Shown piece by piece: positions 26,404 to 35,964 of a stretch of 64,000 nt of DNA. The notes under the pieces were generated by a model, which saw nothing but the letters and a program-made list of their open reading frames with translations, made no database searches and was not told the DNA's origin. Made by a program: the position numbers and the translations under genes. This DNA comes from Bacteroidaceae bacterium (GTDB taxonomy: Bacteria > Bacteroidota > Bacteroidia > Bacteroidales > Barnesiellaceae_A): NCBI GenBank assembly GCA_017555825.1, contig JAFZFQ010000037.1:32787-96786 (forward strand). The letters run 5' to 3'. Within the stretch, counting starts at the first letter, position 1; every line of letters starts with the position of its first letter.

Positions 26404-29385
26404 ATGAGCAGACTATATACTGTGCTCTCAATGCTCATATTGTGTGCAGTAGCCGTGTGCGGACAATCGATGCACACCACCGATGCTGCATCCGACTATG
26501 AGCGAGGTTATGCGATGTATTATGATGGCAACTATATCGGTTGTTACGATATTATGTCTTCGTTGTTACGTCGCAGTGATGCATCGCGCTACCACGAAGA
26601 GGCGGCTTTCTATGCTACTATGTCGCAAGCACAGCACGCTGTAAAGCGCACGCCCGAGTTGCTCAACCGCTATCTGCTGGAGTATCCCTACTCTCTTCAT
26701 CACAGCGAGATAAAGTTGGCGTTGGGTTATTACTACTACAATGAGGGGATATATGACAAGGCTGTGGAGCACTTGTTGAATATAAGTCTCGACAATATCG
26801 ATCGTAGCGAGCAAGATGACTACTGCTATCGATTGGCTATGAGCTACATCAAGACCAATCAGCCCGAAAAGGCTCTGCCTCTGTGCAAAGCATTGTCGCA
26901 GAACTCTACTCAATATCGCAACGAGGCCTACTATTATTGTGGTTACATCTACTACGAAATGGGGAATTATGCGATGGCTCGTCGTGAGCTTGAACAGGTG
27001 CGTTCCACCTCGCAGTATGGCTTTGATGCGCAATATCTGTTGCTCAATATCGACTTTTTCAATAAGCAGTATGCACAATGTATCGCATTGTGTAGCCAGC
27101 TCTTGAATGAAGCCCCCGACACAAAATGTCGCGCAGAAATCAACCGTATAGCCGGAGAGTGTCACTACCAATTGGGCAATGATGTACAAGCGTTGAAGTA
27201 TATCAATGACTACATGAAGTTGACCGATGAGCCTTATCGCACCACGCTTTATATAGCCGGTATATTGACCTATCGCAATAAGCAGTATGACCGTGCTATT
27301 GAGTTGTTGAGTGGTGTTACAGATGACCACGACGCTATTGCACAGAGTGCCTATCTGCATCGAGGTCTGGTACATTTGCAACTCAAAGACTTGCGCCAGG
27401 CCTACACGGCGTTTACCCATGCTGCCGAGAGCCGATGCGACGAAACCATTCGTGAGATTGCTCTTTACAATCAAGCTCTGTGTGCATATGAGGGCAATTT
27501 AAGCCTTTTTGATAGCACTCTGGCAATGTTTGAAAATTTTGTGCGTCAATATCCCGCATCGGCCTATATAGATGATGTAAACAGCCGAATATCGGAGTTA
27601 CACATCACGTCGCGCAACTATAAGGTGGCGCTCGACTATATCGATCGTATCAAGCAACCATCTGACGAGGTACTCAAGCAACGCCAACAGATATTATATA
27701 TACTTGGTACCGAGTCTTTTGCCAATAATAAGATAGCAGAGGCTGCCGATTGGTTTTCGCAAGCTGTCAAGGCGGGCAATCATTCTCCTGAGTACAAGCT
27801 ACGCTCGATCTATTGGTTGGGCGAGTGCTGTTATCGCATGGGCGCCTATAAAGAGGCTCTCAAGTGCTACGAGCAGGTAGTCAAGAGCAATATTACTACC
27901 GATGCAACGACAGTGGCTTTGGCTCAGTACAACATAGCTTATTGTTACTTCAAGAGCAAGAAGTATAGCAGTGCATGCACAGCCTTTGAGCTCTATACCA
28001 AGCAACAAGGAGCTACTACTCCCCTGCTTGTCGATGCCTATAGTCGCATGGGCGACTGCTCGTTCCATGCAAGTAAGTATACCAATGCCGAGAAATACTA
28101 TGCCAAGGCTGCCGGATACAATAGCAATGGTAGCGACTATGCCTTGTTGCAACAAGGCATTGTTGCGGGTGTGACTAAGGATTACAATAAAAAAGTAAAT
28201 CTCCTCTCGCAACATATCAAGAAATATAAGCAGTCGGAGTATAATGCCGAGGCTTATAGCGAATTGGGTTATACATACATATCACTCAACAAGAACCACG
28301 AGGCAATAAATGCCTTTAATACCCTTGTAGAGACCTATCCCAAGAGTGCTGTTGCGCGCGAGGCGATGTTGCAATTGGGTGCCTTGTATTACAACCAAAG
28401 GGAGCTCTCAAAATCTATTGCTGCCTATAAGAAACTTGTGACACAGCACCCTACGAGCAACGAAGCCAAGGTTGCTATAGAGGATCTCAAGTCGATATAC
28501 ATAGAGCTCGACCAGGTTGCCGAGCTGTCGCTCTTTATGCAACAGCAGGGCTTAGATTACCAAAAGAACGAGTTAGACTCTCTTACCTATATGGCTGCCG
28601 AGCGCATTTACATGACTCGTGGCGATGTCTCTTCGCTTGCCAAGTATACATCGCAGTTCCCGCAAGGTGAATATACAGCTACGGCCTACTACTATATGGG
28701 CAACGTAGCCGATGTTGAGCAGAAGTATGATGAGGCATTGTCGCACTATCTTCACTCGTTGCAGGCCGATCCTGACGGTAACTTCTCGACCGAGGCTTTG
28801 GCACGCAGTGGCGATATTCTCTATGATATGGAGCAATATGAGCGTGCTGCAGCCCAATATACACAATTGGTAGAGGTTGCTACCTCGACCGAGTTGCGTT
28901 ACAATGCGCGTTTGGCTCTGTTGAGATGTCATGTCAATATGCAACAACATGCCGAGGCAATAACCTTGGCCACACACATCTTGTCGCAGAGCAAGTTGTC
29001 GCCCGAGGTGGAGCAAGAGGTGCGTTATCATAGAGCTATGTCGTACCAAGCAAGTGGCGATGTGGTGGCAGCTATGGCCGACCTTGCCCTCTTGGCACAA
29101 GATACGCGCTCACAATATGGAGCCGAGGCGGCCTATATCATGGCACAGCACAATTTCGATGCCGGTAATATTGGCGAGGCGGAGGCTATGGCCAACGATT
29201 TTGTGCAGAAGGGTACTCCTCATGCCTATTGGTTAGCTCGCAATTTTATCTTATTGGCCGATATTTATGTGGCTAAAAACGATAATTATACCGCGCGCCA
29301 ATATCTCATACAGCTACGCGATAACTATCCCGGTAGCAACGACGATATAGCCTCGCTCATAGCCACCCGACTCTCCAACCTTTAA
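26404..29385 (+). CDS. Large secreted tetratricopeptide-repeat protein
   Basis: 993 residues. The signal peptide ends AVCG|QS. The rest is built of many TPR-like helical pairs of 34-40 residues, recognisable by repeated A-x-Y-x-x-G and Y-P/A-x-S patterns (e.g. YPKSAVAREAMLQLGALYY; FPQGEYTATAYYYMGNVAD). These resemble the YbgF/CpoB-type TPR used in envelope protein assembly. It is probably periplasmic. It lies between the U32 gene (10 bases) and an outer-membrane barrel gene (15 bases), so it may help to assemble or work with that barrel. No catalytic motif was found. Confidence 0.85.
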   Translation: MSRLYTVLSMLILCAVAVCGQSMHTTDAASDYERGYAMYYDGNYIGCYDIMSSLLRRSDASRYHEEAAFYATMSQAQHAVKRTPELLNRYLLEYPYSLHHSEIKLALGYYYYNEGIYDKAVEHLLNISLDNIDRSEQDDYCYRLAMSYIKTNQPEKALPLCKALSQNSTQYRNEAYYYCGYIYYEMGNYAMARRELEQVRSTSQYGFDAQYLLLNIDFFNKQYAQCIALCSQLLNEAPDTKCRAEINRIAGECHYQLGNDVQALKYINDYMKLTDEPYRTTLYIAGILTYRNKQYDRAIELLSGVTDDHDAIAQSAYLHRGLVHLQLKDLRQAYTAFTHAAESRCDETIREIALYNQALCAYEGNLSLFDSTLAMFENFVRQYPASAYIDDVNSRISELHITSRNYKVALDYIDRIKQPSDEVLKQRQQILYILGTESFANNKIAEAADWFSQAVKAGNHSPEYKLRSIYWLGECCYRMGAYKEALKCYEQVVKSNITTDATTVALAQYNIAYCYFKSKKYSSACTAFELYTKQQGATTPLLVDAYSRMGDCSFHASKYTNAEKYYAKAAGYNSNGSDYALLQQGIVAGVTKDYNKKVNLLSQHIKKYKQSEYNAEAYSELGYTYISLNKNHEAINAFNTLVETYPKSAVAREAMLQLGALYYNQRELSKSIAAYKKLVTQHPTSNEAKVAIEDLKSIYIELDQVAELSLFMQQQGLDYQKNELDSLTYMAAERIYMTRGDVSSLAKYTSQFPQGEYTATAYYYMGNVADVEQKYDEALSHYLHSLQADPDGNFSTEALARSGDILYDMEQYERAAAQYTQLVEVATSTELRYNARLALLRCHVNMQQHAEAITLATHILSQSKLSPEVEQEVRYHRAMSYQASGDVVAAMADLALLAQDTRSQYGAEAAYIMAQHNFDAGNIGEAEAMANDFVQKGTPHAYWLARNFILLADIYVAKNDNYTARQYLIQLRDNYPGSNDDIASLIATRLSNL

Positions 29386-29400
29386 TTTGCGCATAAATAT

Positions 29401-31092
29401 ATGAAACGATATACTCTCATTTTTGCCACAATGCTTGCGATTGTATTGCAGGCTTATGGTAATGACACTTTGCAGCGCGAGGTAACTATCGTGCGCAACT
29501 TTACGCCTACAGTGAGCGATGCCGACAAGATCAATACGCTACCGCCCATTACCACACCCTTATTTGAGCGCGACGATGTCACCTATGCCTTCGACGCATT
29601 TTCGGCAGGAGTCGTATCGGTACCCTCTAAGATTGATATGCCCTCGCTTGCATATGTGCAAGACAGTGTGACGCGATACAATGGATATGCCAACTTTGAT
29701 ATGGGTATGTACATGGCTATGGCTGCCAATGCCGGTTATCGCATACTCGATACCAAGAGCGACAAATTGGGTGTAGCTGCGCAGTTTACATCGCTCAACG
29801 GAGATATTCCCATCGGTAGTCATGTTATGTTGCTATCCGACAAGACTCATCAGACATTCTACGATGTGCGTGCCGGCTTGCATTATGCCCATGTTTTCAG
29901 CAACAATATAACCATGGCTCTCAATGCTTCATATCGATATGCTCATTTCAACTATTATGGTGTGATGGGCGAGGGTAACTCTCCCACGCAGCAGGTCAAT
30001 AGTTGTATGGTCGAGTTGCGTGTCGATAACAGCGAGGCGCAACAGTATGACTACGAAAAGTGGCACGTCTTGGCAGGATATAAGCTTTATGACAATAGCA
30101 CGGCCTTGTATACCCAAGCTCCCTCGCGCGAGCACGATGCCTATATCGACTTATCTTACCAATACATGCTCGACGACCACTGGAGCGTGGGTGGCGACAT
30201 GAAAGGCGAGTATCTGCAGTACAACGGCCTCCTCGGTGTGCCATATCCCGATGCCGAGAGCACTCTATTGCCTCATGAAATCCTCACAGAGCACATCTTC
30301 ATGATGCGTCTATTGCCCTATGCAACCTGGAACAAAGGGCGTGCGAGCCTTCGTGCCGGGCTCAAAATGGACATATCGGTAGGCGATGGCAATGTGTTTT
30401 GTGTAGCGCCCGATGTGCGCTTCAATTGGGAGTTTATCCACAATTACTATCTTTTTGCCAACATAGGTGGAGGCAAGCAACTCAATCGCTGGAATGATGT
30501 GTCGCAATATTGTCTCTATTTCGACCCATCGCAGCAGATAGCGTCAAGTTATTCGCCCCTCGATGCACTGTTGGGTGTGCGCATGCACATCATTCCCGAG
30601 CTCTATGTTACGCTATATGGAGGGTATGAAGTAGCCGATCGTGCCCTGTTTCAGCAGGTTGATGGTTTTTCACAAACAGTTGTGTGGGATGCTATTGATG
30701 CCCAATGTTTCAAGGCCGGATTGGCGCTCGATGCACGTATAACCGAGTATGTAACCCTTACAGCCGATGCAGCTTATCGTCACTGGAGCCACAATGGCAA
30801 GGCTATAACCTACAATCGCCCCCGTTGGGAGGCCAATGTTGCGGCTGTGGTGCATCCTCTCAAGCAGTTGGACGTGAAGGTAGACTATAACATGCAGCTC
30901 GAACGCGACTATGGCGTGTATGGCAAGTTGGCCGATGTGCACAACTTGCAACTATCTGCCACCTATCGCGTGTTTGATTGGCTCTCGGTATCGTTGCATG
31001 GCAACAACTTGCTCAACCGTCGCCACGACTATTATTTTGGCCTCCCCGCTCCCGGCATACAAGTCATGGGTGGTGTGGCAGTCAAGTTCTGA
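29401..31092 (+). CDS. Outer-membrane beta-barrel protein, TonB-receptor-like without plug
   Basis: 563 residues. Signal peptide about residues 1-20 (ending AYG). A short N-terminal stretch (REVTIVRNFTPTV) is followed by a long run of alternating amphipathic strands rich in Tyr, Trp and Phe. The C-terminus (LLNRRHDYYFGLPAPG... VAVKF) has the form seen in the last strands of TonB-dependent receptors and ends in Phe. The plug domain and SusC features are missing and the length is short for a full receptor. It is inferred to be an outer-membrane barrel. As the last gene of the U32-TPR-barrel operon, it may depend on the TPR protein. Confidence 0.8.
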   Translation: MKRYTLIFATMLAIVLQAYGNDTLQREVTIVRNFTPTVSDADKINTLPPITTPLFERDDVTYAFDAFSAGVVSVPSKIDMPSLAYVQDSVTRYNGYANFDMGMYMAMAANAGYRILDTKSDKLGVAAQFTSLNGDIPIGSHVMLLSDKTHQTFYDVRAGLHYAHVFSNNITMALNASYRYAHFNYYGVMGEGNSPTQQVNSCMVELRVDNSEAQQYDYEKWHVLAGYKLYDNSTALYTQAPSREHDAYIDLSYQYMLDDHWSVGGDMKGEYLQYNGLLGVPYPDAESTLLPHEILTEHIFMMRLLPYATWNKGRASLRAGLKMDISVGDGNVFCVAPDVRFNWEFIHNYYLFANIGGGKQLNRWNDVSQYCLYFDPSQQIASSYSPLDALLGVRMHIIPELYVTLYGGYEVADRALFQQVDGFSQTVVWDAIDAQCFKAGLALDARITEYVTLTADAAYRHWSHNGKAITYNRPRWEANVAAVVHPLKQLDVKVDYNMQLERDYGVYGKLADVHNLQLSATYRVFDWLSVSLHGNNLLNRRHDYYFGLPAPGIQVMGGVAVKF

Positions 31093-31532
31093 TAGAATCA
31101 ATTTATTACAAGCCTAACAGTTTTACCCTCACGTAGCGGGTAATTTCGTTGCATCCGCCGGTATAGATATAAGGGTAATATATTAAGACATAAGAACATA
31201 AGAACATATACCTTGAGAGTGGTTGGTAATCATTTCTCCCCCTGCGAGCGTATGCGAGATAGGGGACTGTTGCGATTAAGCGAGAGCAGAGCCGTGCTTG
31301 CAAGGGCTATGCCGAGCGTGAGCAACTTGGTCTACAGACAAATTGGCGCAGCGGGAAGGGGTTGATAGATACACTATCATACGCCCAATATGTCTTTATG
31401 TCCTTTTGTCTAATAAAACCTCCAACCCCCTCGGCTTGCAGCCACTCCCCCTATATTTTACATACGTAAAACACAGAGGGATAAGAGGTTACCGTACGAG
31501 ATATTTCCTATGTTTTCCCTACCGTGTGATAT
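31093..31532. other. Non-coding stretch with short repeats
   Basis: About 440 bases with no convincing gene. It holds a short direct repeat (ACATAAGA three times, imperfect, about 31191-31212) and a small palindromic hairpin (TTTTAC ATAC GTAAAA, near 31455). It also has several G- or C-rich patches. It could be a decayed element or a regulatory spacer; no tRNA or known RNA was recognised. Confidence 0.4.
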
Positions 31533-31573
31533 GAACATTGCCCCCACGGAATTGTTCCGCAGGGGCAATGTTT
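31533..31573 (-). terminator. Hairpin downstream of the single-module cargo gene
   Basis: AACATTGCCCC (31534-31544) / GGGGCAATGTT (31562-31572), 11-bp stem with a small inner stem. No clear T tract on the minus strand, so the terminator role is inferred from position. Confidence 0.55.
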
Positions 31574-31593
31574 GCGTTTAAAGGTTTTCGGCT

Positions 31594-32547
31594 TTACAGC
31601 ACCACCTTGGCGGTTGCACCGCTATTGAGGCGCGCTATATATACTCCCGCAGGGAGTGCTGTTATATCTATGGTAGCTGTTGTAGCACCTGTGCGGATGG
31701 GTTGTGTTGCTACCACACGACCTGTAGCGTCGTAGAGCGTGATAGCCTCGCCAGCCGATGCTGTGGGGAATACAGCCATCAAAGCGTCACCTTCGCGATA
31801 CAGGGTGAGGGTAGTAAAGTCAATCTTCTTATTGGCATGGTCGCTCAATCCGTTACAATTGGCACCATCGGCACAATATATCAACTCGCCTTCTTCAAAC
31901 AGGCATTGGAGTTCATAATCATGATTGTTTTTAGTGTAACCAATACCTTCAATCCATGAATCGCTATATGTTTTTCCTATTCTTTCTATAGAATATGTGT
32001 AGAAATAATCGCCGGATTCTTTGTCACGTGATTCCTCCAAGTATCCGGAAAAATAGTATGCTTCAAGGATGTACCTTGCGCGAGGTTGAGCATTTATCTC
32101 AATGACGTCAATAGATTCTACTTTTATTATTTTTCCATCTATCCATATCCCCTCCAAGTAATCTGCTTTTCCATTTATTTGCTCTACAACACAAAGAGTG
32201 TCGCCAATCTGAAGATTATAGTCAAAGTAGACAAAATTATTACCGTCTGTAGTAAAATTCTCTTTAAAGAGAGCTAACATTTCGGGGGTATTGGTAATGT
32301 TGTTATAATTTCTCAGTATTCTTGTGCCATCTTCTCTTAAAACCTTATAGAAGCCTAACACGTCCTCGTTATATGCAATATAGCCTGGAGCATATTCCGA
32401 CAAAAATGTATTTTCACGCCAACTTTCTCCTTGTTCATTATGGTAAATATACTCTCTCTGAGGCGCACAAGTAGGCAAGTAGCTATCCTTAGCCAATACG
32501 GTTGCAATGCTTAGCATTGCCAATAGGATTAGTAGTATTCGTTTCAT
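31594..32547 (-). CDS. Secreted single-module T9SS cargo protein of unknown function
   Basis: 317 residues. Signal peptide MKRILLILLAMLSIATVLA, nearly the same as in the gene at 5276. One module of about 215 residues follows: SYLP start, YFDYNLQIGDTLCVV in the middle, DSWIEGIGYT near the end. A T9SS type A sorting domain ends SGATAKVVL. It is a single-module relative of the two-module protein at 5276-6868 and is inferred to be surface-located. It is driven by the same promoter design as the genes at 2868 and 39954, although it lies 25 kb or more away. Function unknown. Confidence 0.85.
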   Translation of the reverse strand: MKRILLILLAMLSIATVLAKDSYLPTCAPQREYIYHNEQGESWRENTFLSEYAPGYIAYNEDVLGFYKVLREDGTRILRNYNNITNTPEMLALFKENFTTDGNNFVYFDYNLQIGDTLCVVEQINGKADYLEGIWIDGKIIKVESIDVIEINAQPRARYILEAYYFSGYLEESRDKESGDYFYTYSIERIGKTYSDSWIEGIGYTKNNHDYELQCLFEEGELIYCADGANCNGLSDHANKKIDFTTLTLYREGDALMAVFPTASAGEAITLYDATGRVVATQPIRTGATTATIDITALPAGVYIARLNSGATAKVVL

Positions 32548-32576
32548 AACACAGTGTTTAAAGGGTTAATTTTTGC

Positions 32577-32649
32577 GCAATTTATTGAAGCAAAGTTAGA
32601 AAGTCAACACCATGATGGGGATATTAATAAATATTAATAATTGGGGGGG
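32577..32649 (-). promoter_or_regulatory. Activator site plus promoter, shared module copy 2
   Basis: On the minus strand: seven C (32643-32649), an A/T inverted repeat (ATTATTAAT...ATTAATAT), exactly 35 bases from the C tract to TTG (32605-32607), exactly 20 bases, then TAAATTGC (32577-32584). The start codon is 29 bases further. This is the same layout as at 2766-2838 and 39985-40057. Confidence 0.75.
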
Positions 32650-32878
32650 TGATTAAGGTATATTAACATGGTTTGCGATGAAATAGCCGGCTATCGTATT
32701 GTGTAATACTGCTGTCCGATAAAAGTTAAGTTTGGATAAAAAACGACCGTACAAGGTGTTATATGGGTGTTTAGGAGCAAGAATATACACCGCAAGCCCC
32801 TTATTTGTATGTATCGCTTACAGCGATAAGTGGAACATCTTCAATTTTAATCGGATACCAATAATTGTGTAAGAATGA
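32650..32878. other. Non-coding stretch with a perfect hairpin
   Basis: No gene is seen. It contains a 7-bp perfect hairpin (TATCGCT TAC AGCGATA, 32812-32828). A phrase near 32709 (CTGTCCGATAAAAGTT) is reminiscent of insertion-sequence ends, but no transposase or partner end is present. Confidence 0.35.
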
Positions 32879-32920
32879 CAAAGAAGGCTGTACCATTTGA
32901 TTTAGGTACAGCCTTCTTTT
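32879..32920 (-). terminator. Terminator of the GNAT-SulP unit
   Basis: Perfect 14-bp stem AAGAAGGCTGTACC (32881-32894) / GGTACAGCCTTCTT (32905-32918) with a 10-base loop. T-rich ends occur on both strands. It lies 22 bases after the SulP stop. Confidence 0.85.
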
Positions 32921-32941
32921 CGCTTGGTTTGTATGTATCTG

Positions 32942-34645
32942 TTATTTTATCATCGTGCGAGCCTTATCGAGGGCTTTGTTGATATGGTCGAAGATGTGGT
33001 CTTCGCCTATCACCTTGTTGATGCCGGCATTGACAAGTGTGGTGTGAACCTTGGGGCTTACACCCGATAGGATGATGTCAATACCCTCTTTACGAGAGGC
33101 AGCGATGAGGTTCTCAAGGTTGTGCAAACCGGTTGAGTCGACAAATGGTACACGACGCATGCGGATAATGCGCACTTGGGGCTTGTCTTTGATGTTGGTC
33201 ATCATCTCGTCAAACTTGGTAGCTACACCAAAGAAGAACGGGCCGTTGATCTCGTAAACCTCTACTTCGTGAGGTATATCCAACTCTTCGTGTACGGCTG
33301 TTTCGGTACCTTGTGCTATGTCGAGGTGGTCGCGAGCAACCGAAATGTCGACACTCTCCGATACACGACGCAAGAAGAGTACGATGGCCAATAGCAAGCC
33401 TATCTCGATAGCGATAGTGAGGTTGAAGAGCACAGTGAGCAAGAATGTGAGTATAAGTACCGAGATGTCGCTCTTGGGGTTGTTAAACATGCTCTTAACA
33501 GTGCGTACACCAAACATGTTGTATGATACCATAACCAATACACCTGCCAAGCAAGCCATAGGAATGTGCTTGGTGAGGGGTGCAAGGAAGAGCAAGATGA
33601 GCAACAATACTACTGCGTGGATGATGCCGGCAATGGGCGAACGGCCACCGTTGTTGATGTTGGTCATTGTGCGGGCAATAGCGCCTGTAACGGGTATACC
33701 ACCAAAGAATGGAACTACCAAGTTGGCTGCACCTTGTGCTATGAGCTCGGTGTTGTTGTTGGTACGGTCGCCTGTTACACCGTCGGCTACAGTGGCCGAG
33801 AGCAACGACTCGATGGCACCAAGCATTGCGATGGTGAATGCAGGCGACATAAGAGCCGAGATAGACTCCATGTTGATGGCCAAGCCTTGGGGCGCGGGGA
33901 TTGAGGCGCTTATCTTAAAGCGGTCGCCGATAGTCTCTACGTTGGCAAATGCGTCGAGGTGGAATACCTCGCGGCACAAGTATACCAATACGGTCATGAT
34001 GATGATAGCAAGCAACGAGCCGGGTATCTTCTTAGAGATGCGGGGCGAGAGTGCTATGAGCACAATGCTACCAATACCTACGGCTGTCGATATCCAATTG
34101 ATAGTATCGAATGCGCCAAAGTAGGCTATCCACTTGGTTACAAAGTCGGCAGGAACACTCTCCATGGTGAGACCAAAGAGATCCTTGATTTGTGTAGCAA
34201 AGATGGTGAGTGCGATACCGCTGGTGAAACCCACTACGATAGGATAGGGGATAAACTTGATGATAGTTCCCAGCTTAAAGACGCCCATGAGCACCAGCAT
34301 AAGACCGGCCAAGAATGTAGCAATGGCAAGACCTTCGAGACCGTATGTCTCGATAATGCCATAAACAATAACGATAAATGCGCCTGTGGGGCCACCTATC
34401 TGTACACTGTTGCCACCCAAAAACGATACGATGAAACCACCGATGATGGCTGTAATAAGACCTTTCTCGGGGCTTACACCCGATGCAATACCAAAGGCAA
34501 TGGCCAAGGGCAAGGCTACGATACCTACGATGATACCGGCCATGAGGTCTTTCATGAAGCGCTGACGGTTGTAGTCGCGCAACATAGAAAATAGCGTCGG
34601 TTTGAAATCGACGCCATTTTTGAGAAAATCAAGATTTACTTGCAT
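32942..34645 (-). CDS. SulP family anion transporter with STAS domain
   Basis: 567 residues. About 430 residues of membrane segments include GIIVGIVALPLAIAFGIASG near residue 37 and GGPTGAFIVIV near 84, typical of SulP/SLC26 carriers. A C-terminal STAS domain (RMRRVPFVDSTGLHNLENLI, near residue 503) follows. It is located in the inner membrane. Substrates in this family include sulfate, bicarbonate and dicarboxylates; which one applies here cannot be told, and no carbonic anhydrase gene is adjacent. It starts 31 bases after the GNAT-like gene and is probably co-transcribed with it. Confidence 0.92.
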   Translation of the reverse strand: MQVNLDFLKNGVDFKPTLFSMLRDYNRQRFMKDLMAGIIVGIVALPLAIAFGIASGVSPEKGLITAIIGGFIVSFLGGNSVQIGGPTGAFIVIVYGIIETYGLEGLAIATFLAGLMLVLMGVFKLGTIIKFIPYPIVVGFTSGIALTIFATQIKDLFGLTMESVPADFVTKWIAYFGAFDTINWISTAVGIGSIVLIALSPRISKKIPGSLLAIIIMTVLVYLCREVFHLDAFANVETIGDRFKISASIPAPQGLAINMESISALMSPAFTIAMLGAIESLLSATVADGVTGDRTNNNTELIAQGAANLVVPFFGGIPVTGAIARTMTNINNGGRSPIAGIIHAVVLLLILLFLAPLTKHIPMACLAGVLVMVSYNMFGVRTVKSMFNNPKSDISVLILTFLLTVLFNLTIAIEIGLLLAIVLFLRRVSESVDISVARDHLDIAQGTETAVHEELDIPHEVEVYEINGPFFFGVATKFDEMMTNIKDKPQVRIIRMRRVPFVDSTGLHNLENLIAASRKEGIDIILSGVSPKVHTTLVNAGINKVIGEDHIFDHINKALDKARTMIK

Positions 34646-34676
34646 AAACTCGAGTTTGTAGTATTTAAGATTTCAA

Positions 34677-35819
34677 TTAAAGTTTCTTGCCGTATGCTCT
34701 GCGACGACGGTGTTGCTCACGCTCGAAGTATTGCCATTGAGCTTGTACCTTGTTGTTGTCTTCGAGCTCGGGGTTACTCTCGGCATAGGTATATCCGTTT
34801 TTGTTGAATACGGGAATGAGGTCGGCAAAGAGCAATGCGTTTACACCCTTGCTTTGATAGTCGGGGCGCACAGCTACGAGCATCATTTCTACTACGGGGT
34901 TGTAACCCTTGAGTGCCTTGAGGAAGTGGATAAAGCCGAAGGGGAACAAGCGACCGCGTGACTTGCGCAATGCATGTACAAGCGTGGGCAATGTGATACC
35001 TACACCTATCAACTCGTCGTTCTCATCGACAATGAGGGGTACGTTTTCGAGGCGTATCATGGGGATGTACATGTTGATGTAGTAGTCCATTTGACGCTTG
35101 GTGAGGGGGCAATAGCCATACAATTGGTCGTAGGCAACGTTGATGAGCTCAAAGATCTTTTGACCATAGTCTTTGATGAGCTTGCTTGCGCTGGTATATT
35201 TGAGCACGCGCAAGTTGTATTTGCGCATTACGATGTCGGCTATGCGTTGGTGCTTCTCGGGCACTTCCTTCGGTATTTGTACCTTGAACTCTACCCAATC
35301 GGTATCTTTTTCATAGCCCAAAGCCTCGATGTGCTCTACATAGTAGGGGTGGTTGTAGATGGTAACTGTAGTACCCATTTGGTCGAAACCCTCGATGAGC
35401 AAGCCTTCGGGGTCCATATCAGAGAATCCAAGAGGACCGTGCATTGAGGTCATGCCTTTCTTGCGTGCCCATTCCTCTACAAAGCGGAAGAGGGTAGAGC
35501 TCACCTCCTTGTCGTCGATAAAATCTACAAAACCAAATCGAGCCTCTTTGTTGCCTGTGCGCTCGTTGAGGCGGTGGTTGATGATACCCGCTATACGACC
35601 TACGGGTTTGCCATCGCGGTATGCCATGTAGCAAATGCTCTCAGAGAACTCGTATGCGGGGTTCTCTTTGGGGTTGAATGTGCCCACAATATCGGCTACC
35701 AAGCTGGGTACATAGTAGGGATGGTTTTTATAAAGATGGTCGGTGGGGAAAGTTGCGAATTTATTAAGGGCTCTTTTACCCGAAACTTCTACAATGTGAA
35801 TGGGTTTGTTTTGGCTCAT
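34677..35819 (-). CDS. GNAT-like N-acetyltransferase family protein
   Basis: 380 residues, cytoplasmic. It looks like a two-part GNAT protein. The C-terminal half has the acetyl-CoA loop form VRPDYQSKGVNALLF (near residue 314). The N-terminal half has a second, weaker acyltransferase-like part (GRIAGIINHRLNE; GFVDFIDD). This type is widespread in Bacteroidota with no assigned substrate. It is the first gene of a likely GNAT-SulP unit. A TATCTTTG box (35848-35855, minus) lies 28 bases upstream. Confidence 0.75.
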   Translation of the reverse strand: MSQNKPIHIVEVSGKRALNKFATFPTDHLYKNHPYYVPSLVADIVGTFNPKENPAYEFSESICYMAYRDGKPVGRIAGIINHRLNERTGNKEARFGFVDFIDDKEVSSTLFRFVEEWARKKGMTSMHGPLGFSDMDPEGLLIEGFDQMGTTVTIYNHPYYVEHIEALGYEKDTDWVEFKVQIPKEVPEKHQRIADIVMRKYNLRVLKYTSASKLIKDYGQKIFELINVAYDQLYGYCPLTKRQMDYYINMYIPMIRLENVPLIVDENDELIGVGITLPTLVHALRKSRGRLFPFGFIHFLKALKGYNPVVEMMLVAVRPDYQSKGVNALLFADLIPVFNKNGYTYAESNPELEDNNKVQAQWQYFEREQHRRRRAYGKKL

Positions 35820-35847
35820 AGTATTGTTTGCTAAATGTTTGTACGTG

Positions 35848-35855
35848 CAAAGATA
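35848..35855 (-). promoter_or_regulatory. -7 box (TATCTTTG) upstream of the GNAT-like gene
   Basis: Perfect TAnnTTTG on the minus strand. The nearest -33 candidate (TTTG at 35879-35882) is 23 bases away, slightly too far. Confidence 0.45.
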
Positions 35856-35884
35856 ATATATTTTTACAACATAGTTGTCAAATG

Positions 35885-35933
35885 CAAAAAAATTACAACA
35901 CCTACGAGCTAGTAGCGGGCTTGTAGGTGTTGT
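35885..35933 (-). terminator. Terminator of topA
   Basis: 15-bp stem (35895-35909 with 35919-35933, one G-T pair) with a 9-base loop. On the minus strand it is followed by AATTTTTTTG. Confidence 0.9.
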
Positions 35934-35964
35934 ACTATTGATATGGCATCAATTTGTGCCTATC

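Noticed and set aside
26566..27474. 302-codon minus-strand frame inside the TPR gene
   Set aside because: Shadow frame; the TPR periodicity is on the plus strand.
31093..31593. tRNA or small-RNA gene in the gap
   Set aside because: No cloverleaf, T-loop (GGTTCRA) or known RNA motif could be built.
32700..32760. Possible insertion-sequence end (CTGTCCGATAAAAGTT)
   Set aside because: No transposase, matching inverted end or target duplication was found, so it is only noted in the spacer entry.
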